Below, in pieces: positions 1 to 8,256 of a stretch of DNA of 36,385 bases. Positions within the stretch are counted from its first letter, which is position 1; each line of letters begins with the position of its first letter. The translations under genes were made by a program, and so were the position numbers. Source of the DNA: an uncultured Eubacteriales bacterium (GTDB lineage: Bacteria; Bacillota; Clostridia; Lachnospirales; Lachnospiraceae); contig ONEC01000033.1 of the NCBI GenBank assembly GCA_900316715.1, positions 9,313 to 45,697 on the forward strand. The letters run 5' to 3'. Below the pieces are notes generated by a model that saw only the letters and a program-made list of their open reading frames with translations, was not told the origin of the DNA and did not search any database.

Positions 1-84
1 GTAGATAATTTCCCACTTGGTTTTGGCAAGGCCGCTGCCGGACAGATAAAGAACAAGTATCTTCCGGGATGGAGAATCTGTTAA
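1..84 (+). CDS. C-terminal end of an RsmF/NOL1-family rRNA cytosine methyltransferase (partial)
   Basis: The window opens inside a gene read in frame 1; 27 codons remain before the TAA at 82-84. The visible residues include PLGFGK, then LKNKY-like IKNKYLPGWR at the end. This pattern, a glycine-rich turn followed by KNKY.PGWR, resembles the C-terminal PUA-like RNA-binding domain of Firmicutes RsmF/NOL1/NOP2/Sun methyltransferases, which make 5-methylcytosine in 16S rRNA. The adjacent pseudouridine synthase fits an rRNA-modification cluster. The catalytic domain lies outside the window, so the call rests on a short tail only. A TruB- or other PUA-domain protein is the main alternative. Confidence 0.55.
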   Translation, partial: VDNFPLGFGKAAAGQIKNKYLPGWRIC

Positions 85-94
85 GAGGCTTACA

Positions 95-676
95 ATGAAT
101 AATAAAAAGAACTTACATAAAGGCCATTACGGTCACTTAAAAAGATACAAGAATATAAGACTGCTTATATTATTTGCTTGCTTCGCATTTATCCTGGCAG
201 ATGTCCTTCTGAGTCTTATAATGTTTCAGACCAGAAGAACTCTCTTTATAATAATTGCGACCATAATGTCTATACCATTTGCGAAGAACTTTGCAAATTA
301 TCTGCTTTGTTTTAAATGTAATCCATTAAAGCAGGATGAGTATGAGCGGGCGGAAGAGATAGCTAAGAAACATGACATTAATCTTTTATATGATATTTCG
401 ATAACGGATGACGGTATTCTTTTCTTTCCGACAGTGGCTATAGTAAACAACAATATAATCGCCTATCATCCTGAATCTAAGGATAATGCACGTCAGAAGG
501 AAGCTGTTAAATATCTGGAAAACGTTAACAGCGAGCTTAAAGACAAAGCCCGTATATGTGTTGTAGATTCTTTTGAAAGGCTTGATAAAGAGCTTGGAAG
601 GATATGCCCTGAGAAAGAGGATAGTCTGGATAGAGATAAGGACTTAAGAATAAGACTTTTGAGGCTGGGATTATAG
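95..676 (+). CDS. Small membrane protein of unknown function, two N-terminal TM helices
   Basis: I do not recognise a characterised family. The 193-residue product has a basic N-terminus (Lys/His/Arg-rich residues 1-22), two hydrophobic segments at about 23-43 and 49-68, then a soluble, charged C-terminal part of about 120 residues with a mixed alpha/beta look and a highly charged end. It begins 10 nt after the preceding stop, with a weak AAGAGG ribosome site, and its stop TAG directly abuts the ATG of the next gene. It is therefore probably co-transcribed with the flanking rRNA-modification genes. No cysteine or metal-binding motif stands out. The reading frame is supported by tight packing and plausible codon use, not by homology. 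Confidence 0.75.
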   Translation: MNNKKNLHKGHYGHLKRYKNIRLLILFACFAFILADVLLSLIMFQTRRTLFIIIATIMSIPFAKNFANYLLCFKCNPLKQDEYERAEEIAKKHDINLLYDISITDDGILFFPTVAIVNNNIIAYHPESKDNARQKEAVKYLENVNSELKDKARICVVDSFERLDKELGRICPEKEDSLDRDKDLRIRLLRLGL

Positions 677-1678
677 ATGAGAGAGATAATCATATCTAAA
701 TCAGAAGACGGAGAAAAGCTGAAGAAGCTCTGTTTTAAGTATTTTGACAAAGCTCCACAGTCCTTTACTTATAAAATGCTGCGCAAGAAGAATATTACTC
801 TTAACGGCAGGAAGGCTGATGCAGATGCCGTTCTGCACACCGGTGACTCAGTAAAGCTATTTCTGTCAGATGAGACGATTGAGCTCTTTCATACAGAAAG
901 ATCTGCAAAGAAAACATCTGATATAAATACGTCAAATAACTCTAAGAGATTTCAGTTAAATAACGATAATATAGTCTATGAATGTGATGATTATATTATC
1001 ATCAATAAGCCTGCCGGAGTTTTATCCCAGAAATCATCCAACGATGACTATTCTGTAAATGAGGCAGTTATAGATTATATGCTTTCAAAAGGTGAAATCA
1101 CAGAAGAATCTCTTAATGTTTTCCGTCCGTCTGTATGCAACAGACTTGACCGAAATACCAGTGGAATTATCACTGCAGGTAAAACTCTTAAAGGACTCAG
1201 GTATCTCAGTGACTCACTTGGAGCAAAGAGTGATTCCGGGGCAGATAAAAAATATCTTACCATTGTCCATGGTGAATATAAAAAAAATGGCATTATAGAG
1301 CTTTATTATAAGAAAGATGAGGCTTTAAATAAGGCTGTTGTATCAGATACGAATATGACAGATGCCGTAAAGATTAAAACCGGCTTTAGATGTATCTCTT
1401 ATAATATATCGAAAGATTTATCTCTTGTTGAATGTACCCTTTACACCGGTAAATCTCACCAGATAAGAGTAACTCTTGAATACTTAGGTTTTCCTGTAGT
1501 AGGAGACATCAAGTATGGAAACCGCTTGCAGGACCGCAGACTCAGTCCACGTCCTAAGAGACAGATGCTTCATGCATATAAGCTGCGATTAAGTGATACA
1601 GAACAGTTCACAGCCTATGTTCCGGAGGATATGTATGGCTACATGGAATTCAAGGGGACTCAGGGGCTCAACCTTTGA
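677..1678 (+). CDS. RluA-family 23S rRNA pseudouridine synthase
   Basis: The 333-residue protein converts specific uridines in RNA, probably 23S rRNA, to pseudouridine. Residues 1-70 look like an S4 RNA-binding domain. The catalytic domain follows from about residue 97 (VYECDDYIIINKPAGVLSQ). The active-site motif is CNRLDRNTSG with catalytic Asp158; Asn replaces the His of the usual HRLDR, a variant I associate with clostridial RluA members. The C-terminal motif GKSHQIRVTLEYLGFPVVGD is typical of the family. The ATG abuts the previous stop. Its 3' end overlaps recU by 44 nt. The exact target uridine cannot be told; RluC/RluD-type sites are likeliest. Confidence 0.93.
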   Translation: MREIIISKSEDGEKLKKLCFKYFDKAPQSFTYKMLRKKNITLNGRKADADAVLHTGDSVKLFLSDETIELFHTERSAKKTSDINTSNNSKRFQLNNDNIVYECDDYIIINKPAGVLSQKSSNDDYSVNEAVIDYMLSKGEITEESLNVFRPSVCNRLDRNTSGIITAGKTLKGLRYLSDSLGAKSDSGADKKYLTIVHGEYKKNGIIELYYKKDEALNKAVVSDTNMTDAVKIKTGFRCISYNISKDLSLVECTLYTGKSHQIRVTLEYLGFPVVGDIKYGNRLQDRRLSPRPKRQMLHAYKLRLSDTEQFTAYVPEDMYGYMEFKGTQGLNL

Positions 1679-2171
1679 GGACCTTATAAATACGACAAAT
1701 GAGCATTACAGGAATAAGAATCTTGCTCTTGTTCAGAAGATTCCCACACCTATAACGCCACTTAAGTTTAATTCCGAGAAAAAGCTTATCACAGAAGCTT
1801 ACTTCGAAAAGGATTCAACTGTAGATTATATAGGCGTTGTACAGGGGGTTCCTGTCTGCTTTGATGCAAAGGAATGTAAGACAGATACGTTCCCTCTTCA
1901 GAACATTCACGAACATCAGTTCAGGTTTATGACTGATTTTGAAGCGCAGGGTGGCGTTGCATTTCTCCTGATACATTTTACCATGAGAAATGATATCTAT
2001 TACATGCCTTATAAAGAACTTAAATGCTATATTGACCGCGTAGCAGACGGTCATGCAAAAAACTTTAAATACGTGGAACTTGAAGATGAGTACTTTCTGA
2101 AACCAAATGGCGGTGCACTTGTAAATTACCTCGTTGGACTTCAGAGAGACCTTGAATCACGTGACGAATAA
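1635..2171 (+). CDS. recU: Holliday junction resolvase RecU
   Basis: RecU cleaves Holliday junctions in recombinational repair and chromosome segregation of Firmicutes. The protein carries the family blocks FEDLINTTNEHY, KIPTPITP, EAYFEKDSTVDY, FDAKE and FPLQNIHEHQ. Probable metal and catalytic residues are Asp64 (STVDY), Asp77 and Lys79 (FDAKE); Bacillus RecU has Glu where Asp77 stands. I chose the ATG at 1635 because GGAGG lies at 1624-1628, six bases upstream; an in-frame GTG at 1593 lies deeper in the previous gene and has no such site. This gives 178 residues, a normal length without the long N-terminal tail of the Bacillus protein. The start overlaps the pseudouridine synthase by 44 nt. 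In many Firmicutes recU is paired with a PBP1 gene, but not here. Confidence 0.93.
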   Translation: MATWNSRGLRGSTFEDLINTTNEHYRNKNLALVQKIPTPITPLKFNSEKKLITEAYFEKDSTVDYIGVVQGVPVCFDAKECKTDTFPLQNIHEHQFRFMTDFEAQGGVAFLLIHFTMRNDIYYMPYKELKCYIDRVADGHAKNFKYVELEDEYFLKPNGGALVNYLVGLQRDLESRDE

Positions 2172-2189
2172 CAGGGGAGGATTACTATT

Positions 2190-4142
2190 ATGTATGATTT
2201 TTACAGAGCTGCTGCTTGTGTTCCTGAAATTTCAGTAGGGGATGTTGAGTATAACAAAGAGCAGATTATTGATAAGATCAAAGAAGCTCGTGAGTATTCA
2301 TGCGGTATAATCGCATTTCCGGAGCTTGCTGTAACTGGTTATACCTGTCAGGATCTGTTCTTCCAGAAGACACTTCTTGATGCTTCTGATAAGGCTATGG
2401 CCGATATTGTCAAGGAGACTGAAGGTTATGAGCAGGTTGTTATAGTCGGAGCACCTCTTGTTATAAATAACCGTCTCTATAATGGTGCCTATGTTATCGT
2501 AAATGGTGCTGTTATAGGTATTACAGTTAAGTCTATGCTTCCAAACTATAATGAATTCTATGAGAAGAGATGGTTCACATCTGCTTCTGATCTTGATACG
2601 GATTATGCTTATATTCCTGTTATCGGTGATTACAGCATTCCTGTTGGAAGCTCAATCATATATGAGCTGGGCGGCATAAAGCTCGGTGTTGAAATCTGTG
2701 AGGATGCCTGGGGACCGGTTACTCCAAGTTCATGGATGGCCCTTTCAGGTGCAGAAGTAATAGTAAATATTTCTGCAAGCAATGAAGTTATCGGTAAGAG
2801 AGAATATCGCCGTGACCTTATCAAACATCTCAGTGCTGCTAATATCTGTGATTATATCTATGTTTCTGCAGGATGTGATGAGTCTACTCAGGACGTTATC
2901 TTCTCCGGTCAGAGTATTATTGCTGAATATGGTTCAATTCTTAATGAGAACAAGGACTTTATCGCAGGAGATTATCTGCTTCTTGCTGATATGGATCTGG
3001 GTCGAATCAGAGCAGACCGTATAAAGAATACAACCTTTGCTGATGTAAGACGTCTTTATGACAATCAGCTTAAGGATAATATAATCGTAACTCTCAGTGA
3101 TATATCTATCCCTGAGTCAGATGGAAAGTATATCAGTGCCAGAAAGCATCCATTCATTCCATCTAATAAGACAAAACGTGTTAAGAGATGTAATGACATC
3201 TTTGATATGCAGGTTGGCGGTCTTGCAAAGCGTCTCAGACTTACAGGTTCCAGACCTGTTGTGGGTGTTTCAGGCGGTATGGATTCAACCCTTGCACTTC
3301 TTGTATGTGCCAGAGCCCTTCGCCTTCTCGGAAGACCGGCTGAGGATCTGATAGCTATTACAATGCCCGCCTTTGGAACATCAGACAGAACCTATAATAA
3401 TTCCCTTGAACTGATAAGAAGTCTTGGAACAGAACCTGTGATAATCGATATCAAGGATGCATGTCTCCAGCATTTCAAGGATATCGGTCAGGATGCTGAT
3501 GTTAAGGATGTAACTTACGAGAATACCCAGGCTCGTGAAAGAACTCAGGTTCTTATGGATTATGCAAATGCACATAGCGGACTTGTAGTCGGTACAGGCG
3601 ATCTGTCTGAGCTTGCTCTTGGCTGGTGTACATATAATGGTGATCATATGTCTATGTATGGAGTAAATGGAAGTATTCCTAAGACTCTTGTAAGATGGAT
3701 GATCGATTCTGTTGCTGAGAACAATATCTTCCCTGGAAGCGAGGCAGTTCTGAGAGATATTCTCGATACTCCGATCAGTCCTGAACTTCTTCCTCCGGAT
3801 GAGAAGGGTCAGATTACTCAGAAAACAGAGGACAAGGTGGGTCCTTATGAGCTTCACGATTTCTTCCTGTACTATGCAGTAAGATTCGGATTCTCACCAT
3901 CTAAGATATTCTTCCTTGCAAAGAAAGCTTTTGCTGAGGATTATACTGCTGAAGAGATTCTTAAGTGGATGAAGATGTTCTATAAGAGATTCTTCTCACA
4001 GCAGTTCAAGAGAAGCTGTATGCCGGATGGCGTAAAGGTCGGAACAGTATCTCTGTCACCAAGAGGTGACTGGAGAATGCCTTCTGATGCAGCTGCATAT
4101 ATATGGATGAAGGAATTGGAAAATATAAATGAGTCAGAATGA
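2190..4142 (+). CDS. nadE: Glutamine-dependent NAD+ synthase
   Basis: This 650-residue two-domain enzyme makes NAD+ from deamido-NAD+, ATP and glutamine. The N-terminal nitrilase-fold amidase (about 1-290) shows the Glu-Lys-Cys triad as Glu45 in FPELAVTG, Lys114 before SMLPNY, and Cys170 in EICEDAWGP. The C-terminal synthetase has the ATP pyrophosphatase loop SGGMDS at 361-366, plus ELALGWCTYNGDH and a long C-terminal DRR-less tail rich in KKAF/KRFF helices. Length and layout match the actinobacterial/clostridial glutaminase-fused type, so ammonia is probably channelled between sites. A GGGGAGG ribosome site lies at 2174-2180. The last 14 nt overlap miaB. Confidence 0.96.
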   Translation: MYDFYRAAACVPEISVGDVEYNKEQIIDKIKEAREYSCGIIAFPELAVTGYTCQDLFFQKTLLDASDKAMADIVKETEGYEQVVIVGAPLVINNRLYNGAYVIVNGAVIGITVKSMLPNYNEFYEKRWFTSASDLDTDYAYIPVIGDYSIPVGSSIIYELGGIKLGVEICEDAWGPVTPSSWMALSGAEVIVNISASNEVIGKREYRRDLIKHLSAANICDYIYVSAGCDESTQDVIFSGQSIIAEYGSILNENKDFIAGDYLLLADMDLGRIRADRIKNTTFADVRRLYDNQLKDNIIVTLSDISIPESDGKYISARKHPFIPSNKTKRVKRCNDIFDMQVGGLAKRLRLTGSRPVVGVSGGMDSTLALLVCARALRLLGRPAEDLIAITMPAFGTSDRTYNNSLELIRSLGTEPVIIDIKDACLQHFKDIGQDADVKDVTYENTQARERTQVLMDYANAHSGLVVGTGDLSELALGWCTYNGDHMSMYGVNGSIPKTLVRWMIDSVAENNIFPGSEAVLRDILDTPISPELLPPDEKGQITQKTEDKVGPYELHDFFLYYAVRFGFSPSKIFFLAKKAFAEDYTAEEILKWMKMFYKRFFSQQFKRSCMPDGVKVGTVSLSPRGDWRMPSDAAAYIWMKELENINESE

Positions 4143-5613
4143 TATTAAGATCAGAAACATAAATACAGATTTTGAGAGTGTACTGGATGGCCTTACAGAG
4201 GCTGAGCGTCAGGACTACTTCATGGAACAGCTTAAAGTTATCATAGCTGAAAAGTCTGAGGCTCTTGGCCGTCCTTATACATTCTTTGTGCAGACCTTCG
4301 GCTGTCAGATGAACGCAAGTGATTCTGAAAAGCTTATAGGTATACTTGAAAAGGTAGGAATGAAGGAAGCTGCTGATGAGTCAGCTGATCTCGTTATCTT
4401 TAATACATGTACAGTAAGAGAAAATGCAAATACACGTCTTTACGGACACCTGGGTTCTCTTAAGAAGCGTAAAGAATCCGGCGAGATAGACTGTATTGCA
4501 ATCTGCGGATGCATGATGCAGCAGGAAGATATAGTAGAGCATTTGCGTAAGAGCTATAGATTCATAGATCTTATGTTCGGTACTTTCAACTTCCATAAAC
4601 TTGCTGAGCTATTATACAGAAGATATACAGGAGAAGAGAAGCAGATAGTAGAGATCCTCGCAGCTCCTGAGAAAACCGTTGAACGTCTTCCTAAGAAAAG
4701 AAAGTATAACTTTAAGGCCGGCGTAAATATCATGTACGGATGTAATAACTTCTGTACTTACTGTATAGTACCTTACGTAAGAGGACGTGAGCGAAGCCGT
4801 ACACCGGAAGAGATTCTTGATGAGATAGAAGACCTTACCAAAGACGGCGTAATAGAAGTTATGCTTCTTGGCCAGAATGTTAACTCATTTGGAGTAAACT
4901 TCATGGGTGAGAGCGAGATTATCAGAAACAATCCAGATTACGGATTCCCTGAGCTTCTCGAAGATGTCTGCAAGATTGATGGTATTAAGCGTGTCCGCTT
5001 TATGACCAGCCATCCTAAGGATCTTTCAGACAGACTTATTGAAGTTATGCGTGATAATCCTAAGATCTGTCACCAGCTTCATCTGCCTGTTCAGGCCGGT
5101 TCCTCAGATCTTCTTAAGAAGATGAACCGTCATTATACTAAGGAACATTATCTAGGCCTTGTAGATAAGATTAAGGCCGCCATTCCTGATATATCCCTTT
5201 CTACTGATATTATGATCGGTTTCCCTGGAGAAACAGAAGAGGATATCCAGGATACGATGGATGTTATAAGATACTCTGAATATGATCAGGTATTTACCTT
5301 TATATATTCCAGAAGAACCGGTACTCCGGCTGCTTCCTGGGAACAGCTTCCGGAAGATGTTGTAAATGAAAGATTTCAGCGTGTTCTTGACCTGGTACAT
5401 GAAGTAACAGCTAAGAGCTCAGCCAGATTTCTTGGTCAGGAAGTGGAAGTTCTTGTAGAAGAACTTAACGACCATCAGGAAGGACTTGTTACCGGTCGTA
5501 TGGGTAACAACATTCTGGTGCATTTCCCTGGAGATGCATCTCTTATCGGAACTATTCAGAAAGTTAAACTTATTGAGGCTAAAGGATTTTACTACATAGG
5601 TGAGTTGATATGA
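4129..5613 (+). CDS. miaB: tRNA-2-methylthio-N6-isopentenyladenosine37 synthase MiaB
   Basis: MiaB is a radical-SAM methylthiotransferase that adds the 2-methylthio group to i6A37 of tRNAs reading UNN codons. The 494-residue protein has an N-terminal extension of about 45 residues. The UPF0004 domain starts at FVQTFGCQMNASDSEK (Cys59), with further cysteines in FNTCTVRENA and CGCMMQ. The radical-SAM cluster cysteines are Cys205, Cys209 and Cys212 in CNNFCTYCIVPYVRGRERSR. A TRAM domain ends the protein. It overlaps nadE by 14 nt, and mutS by the ATGA tetranucleotide. Its substrate-making partner miaA lies downstream in the same run, so both steps of ms2i6A37 are encoded together. Confidence 0.96.
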   Translation: MSQNDIKIRNINTDFESVLDGLTEAERQDYFMEQLKVIIAEKSEALGRPYTFFVQTFGCQMNASDSEKLIGILEKVGMKEAADESADLVIFNTCTVRENANTRLYGHLGSLKKRKESGEIDCIAICGCMMQQEDIVEHLRKSYRFIDLMFGTFNFHKLAELLYRRYTGEEKQIVEILAAPEKTVERLPKKRKYNFKAGVNIMYGCNNFCTYCIVPYVRGRERSRTPEEILDEIEDLTKDGVIEVMLLGQNVNSFGVNFMGESEIIRNNPDYGFPELLEDVCKIDGIKRVRFMTSHPKDLSDRLIEVMRDNPKICHQLHLPVQAGSSDLLKKMNRHYTKEHYLGLVDKIKAAIPDISLSTDIMIGFPGETEEDIQDTMDVIRYSEYDQVFTFIYSRRTGTPAASWEQLPEDVVNERFQRVLDLVHEVTAKSSARFLGQEVEVLVEELNDHQEGLVTGRMGNNILVHFPGDASLIGTIQKVKLIEAKGFYYIGELI

Positions 5614-8246
5614 TTGACAGAAGTAAGCTGTCACCGATGATGCAGCATTATTTAAAGATGAAAGATGAATACGAAGGATGTATTCTTTTCTACAGACTCG
5701 GTGATTTCTATGAAATGTTTTTTGATGATGCAGAGCTTGTATCTAGAGAACTAGAGCTTACTCTTACAGGTAAGGACTGTGGTCTTGAGGAGAGAGCTCC
5801 TATGTGCGGTATCCCGTATCATGCCGCAGATACTTATATAAGCCGTCTTATCAAGCTTGGACACAGAGTTGCTATATGCGAGCAGGTACAGGATCCGAAG
5901 GAAGCTAAAGGTCTTGTAGAGCGTAAGGTTATAAGGATCGTAACTCCGGGTACAAGTATGACCGGTGATACCTTAAGTGATGAAAAGAATAACTATATTA
6001 TGTCCGTATACGGTGCTGACAATTCTTTCGGAATCGCTGTTGCGGATATTTCTACGGGAAGCTTCCTTACTACAGAGGTCAAGGAAGAGTCAAAGATAAT
6101 AGATGAGATTATAAGATTTGAGCCAAGTGAGATCATCATAAAGCTTATGGATAAGCCTTCTCACAGATTCACTGATGCACTTACCGATCTTAAAAACCGT
6201 CAGGGTATTACAGAAAGCCCTGCCGTAGATTCGTATTATCACAGTGATACATGTGCAGAGAAGATTCTTAAGCAGATGAAGGTTTCACATCTGGAAGGTC
6301 TTGGTCTTAAGGATTATCCTGCTGCTGTTATGGCTTCAGGAGCACTTCTTCAGTATCTTCTTGATACACAGATGGACCTTCTGGATCAGATAAATCATAT
6401 AGAGCTGTATTTCATCAGCGAATATATGATTATCGATTCGTCAACCAAGCGTAATCTTGAACTTACAGAGACTATGCGTGATAAGGCGAAACGTGGTTCT
6501 CTTATCTGGGTTCTGGATAAGACTAAGACTGCCATGGGTGCCAGACTTCTTAAATCTTACATGGATATGCCGCTTCTGAATAAGGCAGAGATTGAAAAGC
6601 GCTATGACGCCATAGATTCTTTAAATGTAAATGTAATCTGCCGCGATGAAATGCGTGAATATCTGAATTCCATATATGATCTGGAGAGATTAATGTCCCG
6701 TATAGCTATGAAGACAGCTAATCCCCGTGATCTTATAAGCTTCAGAAATTCACTTTATTATCTTCCATATATTAAGAATATTCTCAGCGAGCTTTCAGGA
6801 GATATCTTTAAGGATATGCGTGAATCCTTTGATGCTCTTGAAGATATCTATGACCTGCTTCTCCGTGCCATTGACGATGATGCACCTCTCACAGTTAAAG
6901 AAGGTGGAATATTCAAGGCCGGATACAGCAAGGAACTGGACGACTTCAAGGAAGAAAAACAGAATTCCAAGTCCCGTCTTGCTGAGATAGAAGAGAAGGA
7001 ACGCACCGCTACAGGTATTAAGAACCTCAAGATCAAGTATAACCGTGTATTCGGTTACTTCTTTGATGTTACTAATTCCTTTAAGTCCATGGTTCCTGAC
7101 TATTTTATAAGAAAGCAGACTCTTACCAATTCAGAAAGATTTACAACTGACGAACTGGCAAGACTGTCAGATATTATAATGGGTGCCGAGGACAAGCTCT
7201 TCAGTATGGAATATGAAGAGTTCTGCAAACTGAGAGAGTATCTTGCTGAGCAGACTGTACGAGTACAGAAGACTGCAAGGGCTGTAGCAGAAGCAGACGT
7301 TCTCTGTTCTCTTTCTTATGTTGCCATGAGGAATAACTACGTTCGTCCTCATATCAACGATACAGGCGTTATAAATATCCATGGTGGCCGTCACCCTGTT
7401 GTTGAACAGATGACAGGAGACGATTCATTTATACCGAACGATACTTTCCTGGACAGCCAGGCTAACCGTATTATGATCATAACCGGTCCTAATATGGCAG
7501 GTAAGTCTACATACATGAGACAGACAGCACTTATATGCCTTATGGCTCAGCTTGGAAGTTTTGTTCCTGCCGATGAGGCAGACATTTCCCTGAGTGACAG
7601 GATATTTACCCGAGTAGGTGCAAGTGATGACCTTGCCCAGGGACAGTCCACATTCATGGTTGAAATGAGTGAAGTTGCCAATATTCTTCGAAATGCAACT
7701 CCTGATTCTCTTATCATCATGGATGAGATAGGCCGTGGTACATCAACCTTTGATGGACTTTCTATTGCCTGGTCAGTAGTTGAATATATTGCCGATAAAG
7801 ACCGTATCGGCGCAAAGACTCTTTTTGCGACTCATTATCACGAGCTTACAGAACTTGAAGGAAAGCTTTCAAGTGTTAACAACTATTGCATAGCTATCCG
7901 TCAGGAAGGCGAAAAACTCGTATTCCTTCGTAAGATTATCAGAGGTGGAGCTGACAGGTCTTACGGTATTGAGGTTGCAAAGCTTGCCGGAATTCCAAGC
8001 GCTGTTATTGACAGAGCCAGAGAAATATCTGATTATCTGGCTGACGAGGATATAACCGGTAAGGCTAAGTCCATAGATGTAAGTGCTTCTAAGAAAGCAC
8101 CTGCTCCGGCTGATGAACAGCTGAGTCTCTTTGCTTCACCGATTGATATATCAGTAACAGCAGAGCTTAAGGCTCTTGACCTCAATAATATGACTCCTGT
8201 TAAGGCTATGCTTTATCTTCAGGAGCTTAAGGACAGACTCTCATAA
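5610..8246 (+). CDS. mutS: DNA mismatch repair protein MutS
   Basis: MutS recognises mismatches and small loops and recruits MutL. The 878-residue product has the mismatch-wedge motif DFYEMF with Phe33 and Glu35. The ATPase has Walker A GPNMAGKS at 626-633, Walker B with Asp705-Glu706 in IIMDEIGRGTSTFDG, and ATHYHEL. Near the C-terminus, QLSLF at 837-841 matches the consensus beta-clamp-binding pentapeptide. It starts with an ATGA overlap on miaB and ends 10 nt before mutL. All key residues are present, so mismatch repair should be active, and this matters when judging the repeat changes elsewhere in the window: MutS does not correct loops as large as 29 or 53 nt. Confidence 0.98.
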   Translation: MIDRSKLSPMMQHYLKMKDEYEGCILFYRLGDFYEMFFDDAELVSRELELTLTGKDCGLEERAPMCGIPYHAADTYISRLIKLGHRVAICEQVQDPKEAKGLVERKVIRIVTPGTSMTGDTLSDEKNNYIMSVYGADNSFGIAVADISTGSFLTTEVKEESKIIDEIIRFEPSEIIIKLMDKPSHRFTDALTDLKNRQGITESPAVDSYYHSDTCAEKILKQMKVSHLEGLGLKDYPAAVMASGALLQYLLDTQMDLLDQINHIELYFISEYMIIDSSTKRNLELTETMRDKAKRGSLIWVLDKTKTAMGARLLKSYMDMPLLNKAEIEKRYDAIDSLNVNVICRDEMREYLNSIYDLERLMSRIAMKTANPRDLISFRNSLYYLPYIKNILSELSGDIFKDMRESFDALEDIYDLLLRAIDDDAPLTVKEGGIFKAGYSKELDDFKEEKQNSKSRLAEIEEKERTATGIKNLKIKYNRVFGYFFDVTNSFKSMVPDYFIRKQTLTNSERFTTDELARLSDIIMGAEDKLFSMEYEEFCKLREYLAEQTVRVQKTARAVAEADVLCSLSYVAMRNNYVRPHINDTGVINIHGGRHPVVEQMTGDDSFIPNDTFLDSQANRIMIITGPNMAGKSTYMRQTALICLMAQLGSFVPADEADISLSDRIFTRVGASDDLAQGQSTFMVEMSEVANILRNATPDSLIIMDEIGRGTSTFDGLSIAWSVVEYIADKDRIGAKTLFATHYHELTELEGKLSSVNNYCIAIRQEGEKLVFLRKIIRGGADRSYGIEVAKLAGIPSAVIDRAREISDYLADEDITGKAKSIDVSASKKAPAPADEQLSLFASPIDISVTAELKALDLNNMTPVKAMLYLQELKDRLS

Positions 8247-8256
8247 AGGACTTGTT

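Noticed and set aside
1593-1634. Upstream GTG start for recU
   Set aside because: No ribosome site, deeper overlap with the previous gene, and extra residues without family resemblance.
3381-3857. Long antisense frame opposite nadE, and similar frames opposite other genes
   Set aside because: It lies fully within a well-supported gene, has no ribosome site, and gives a protein with no recognisable features.
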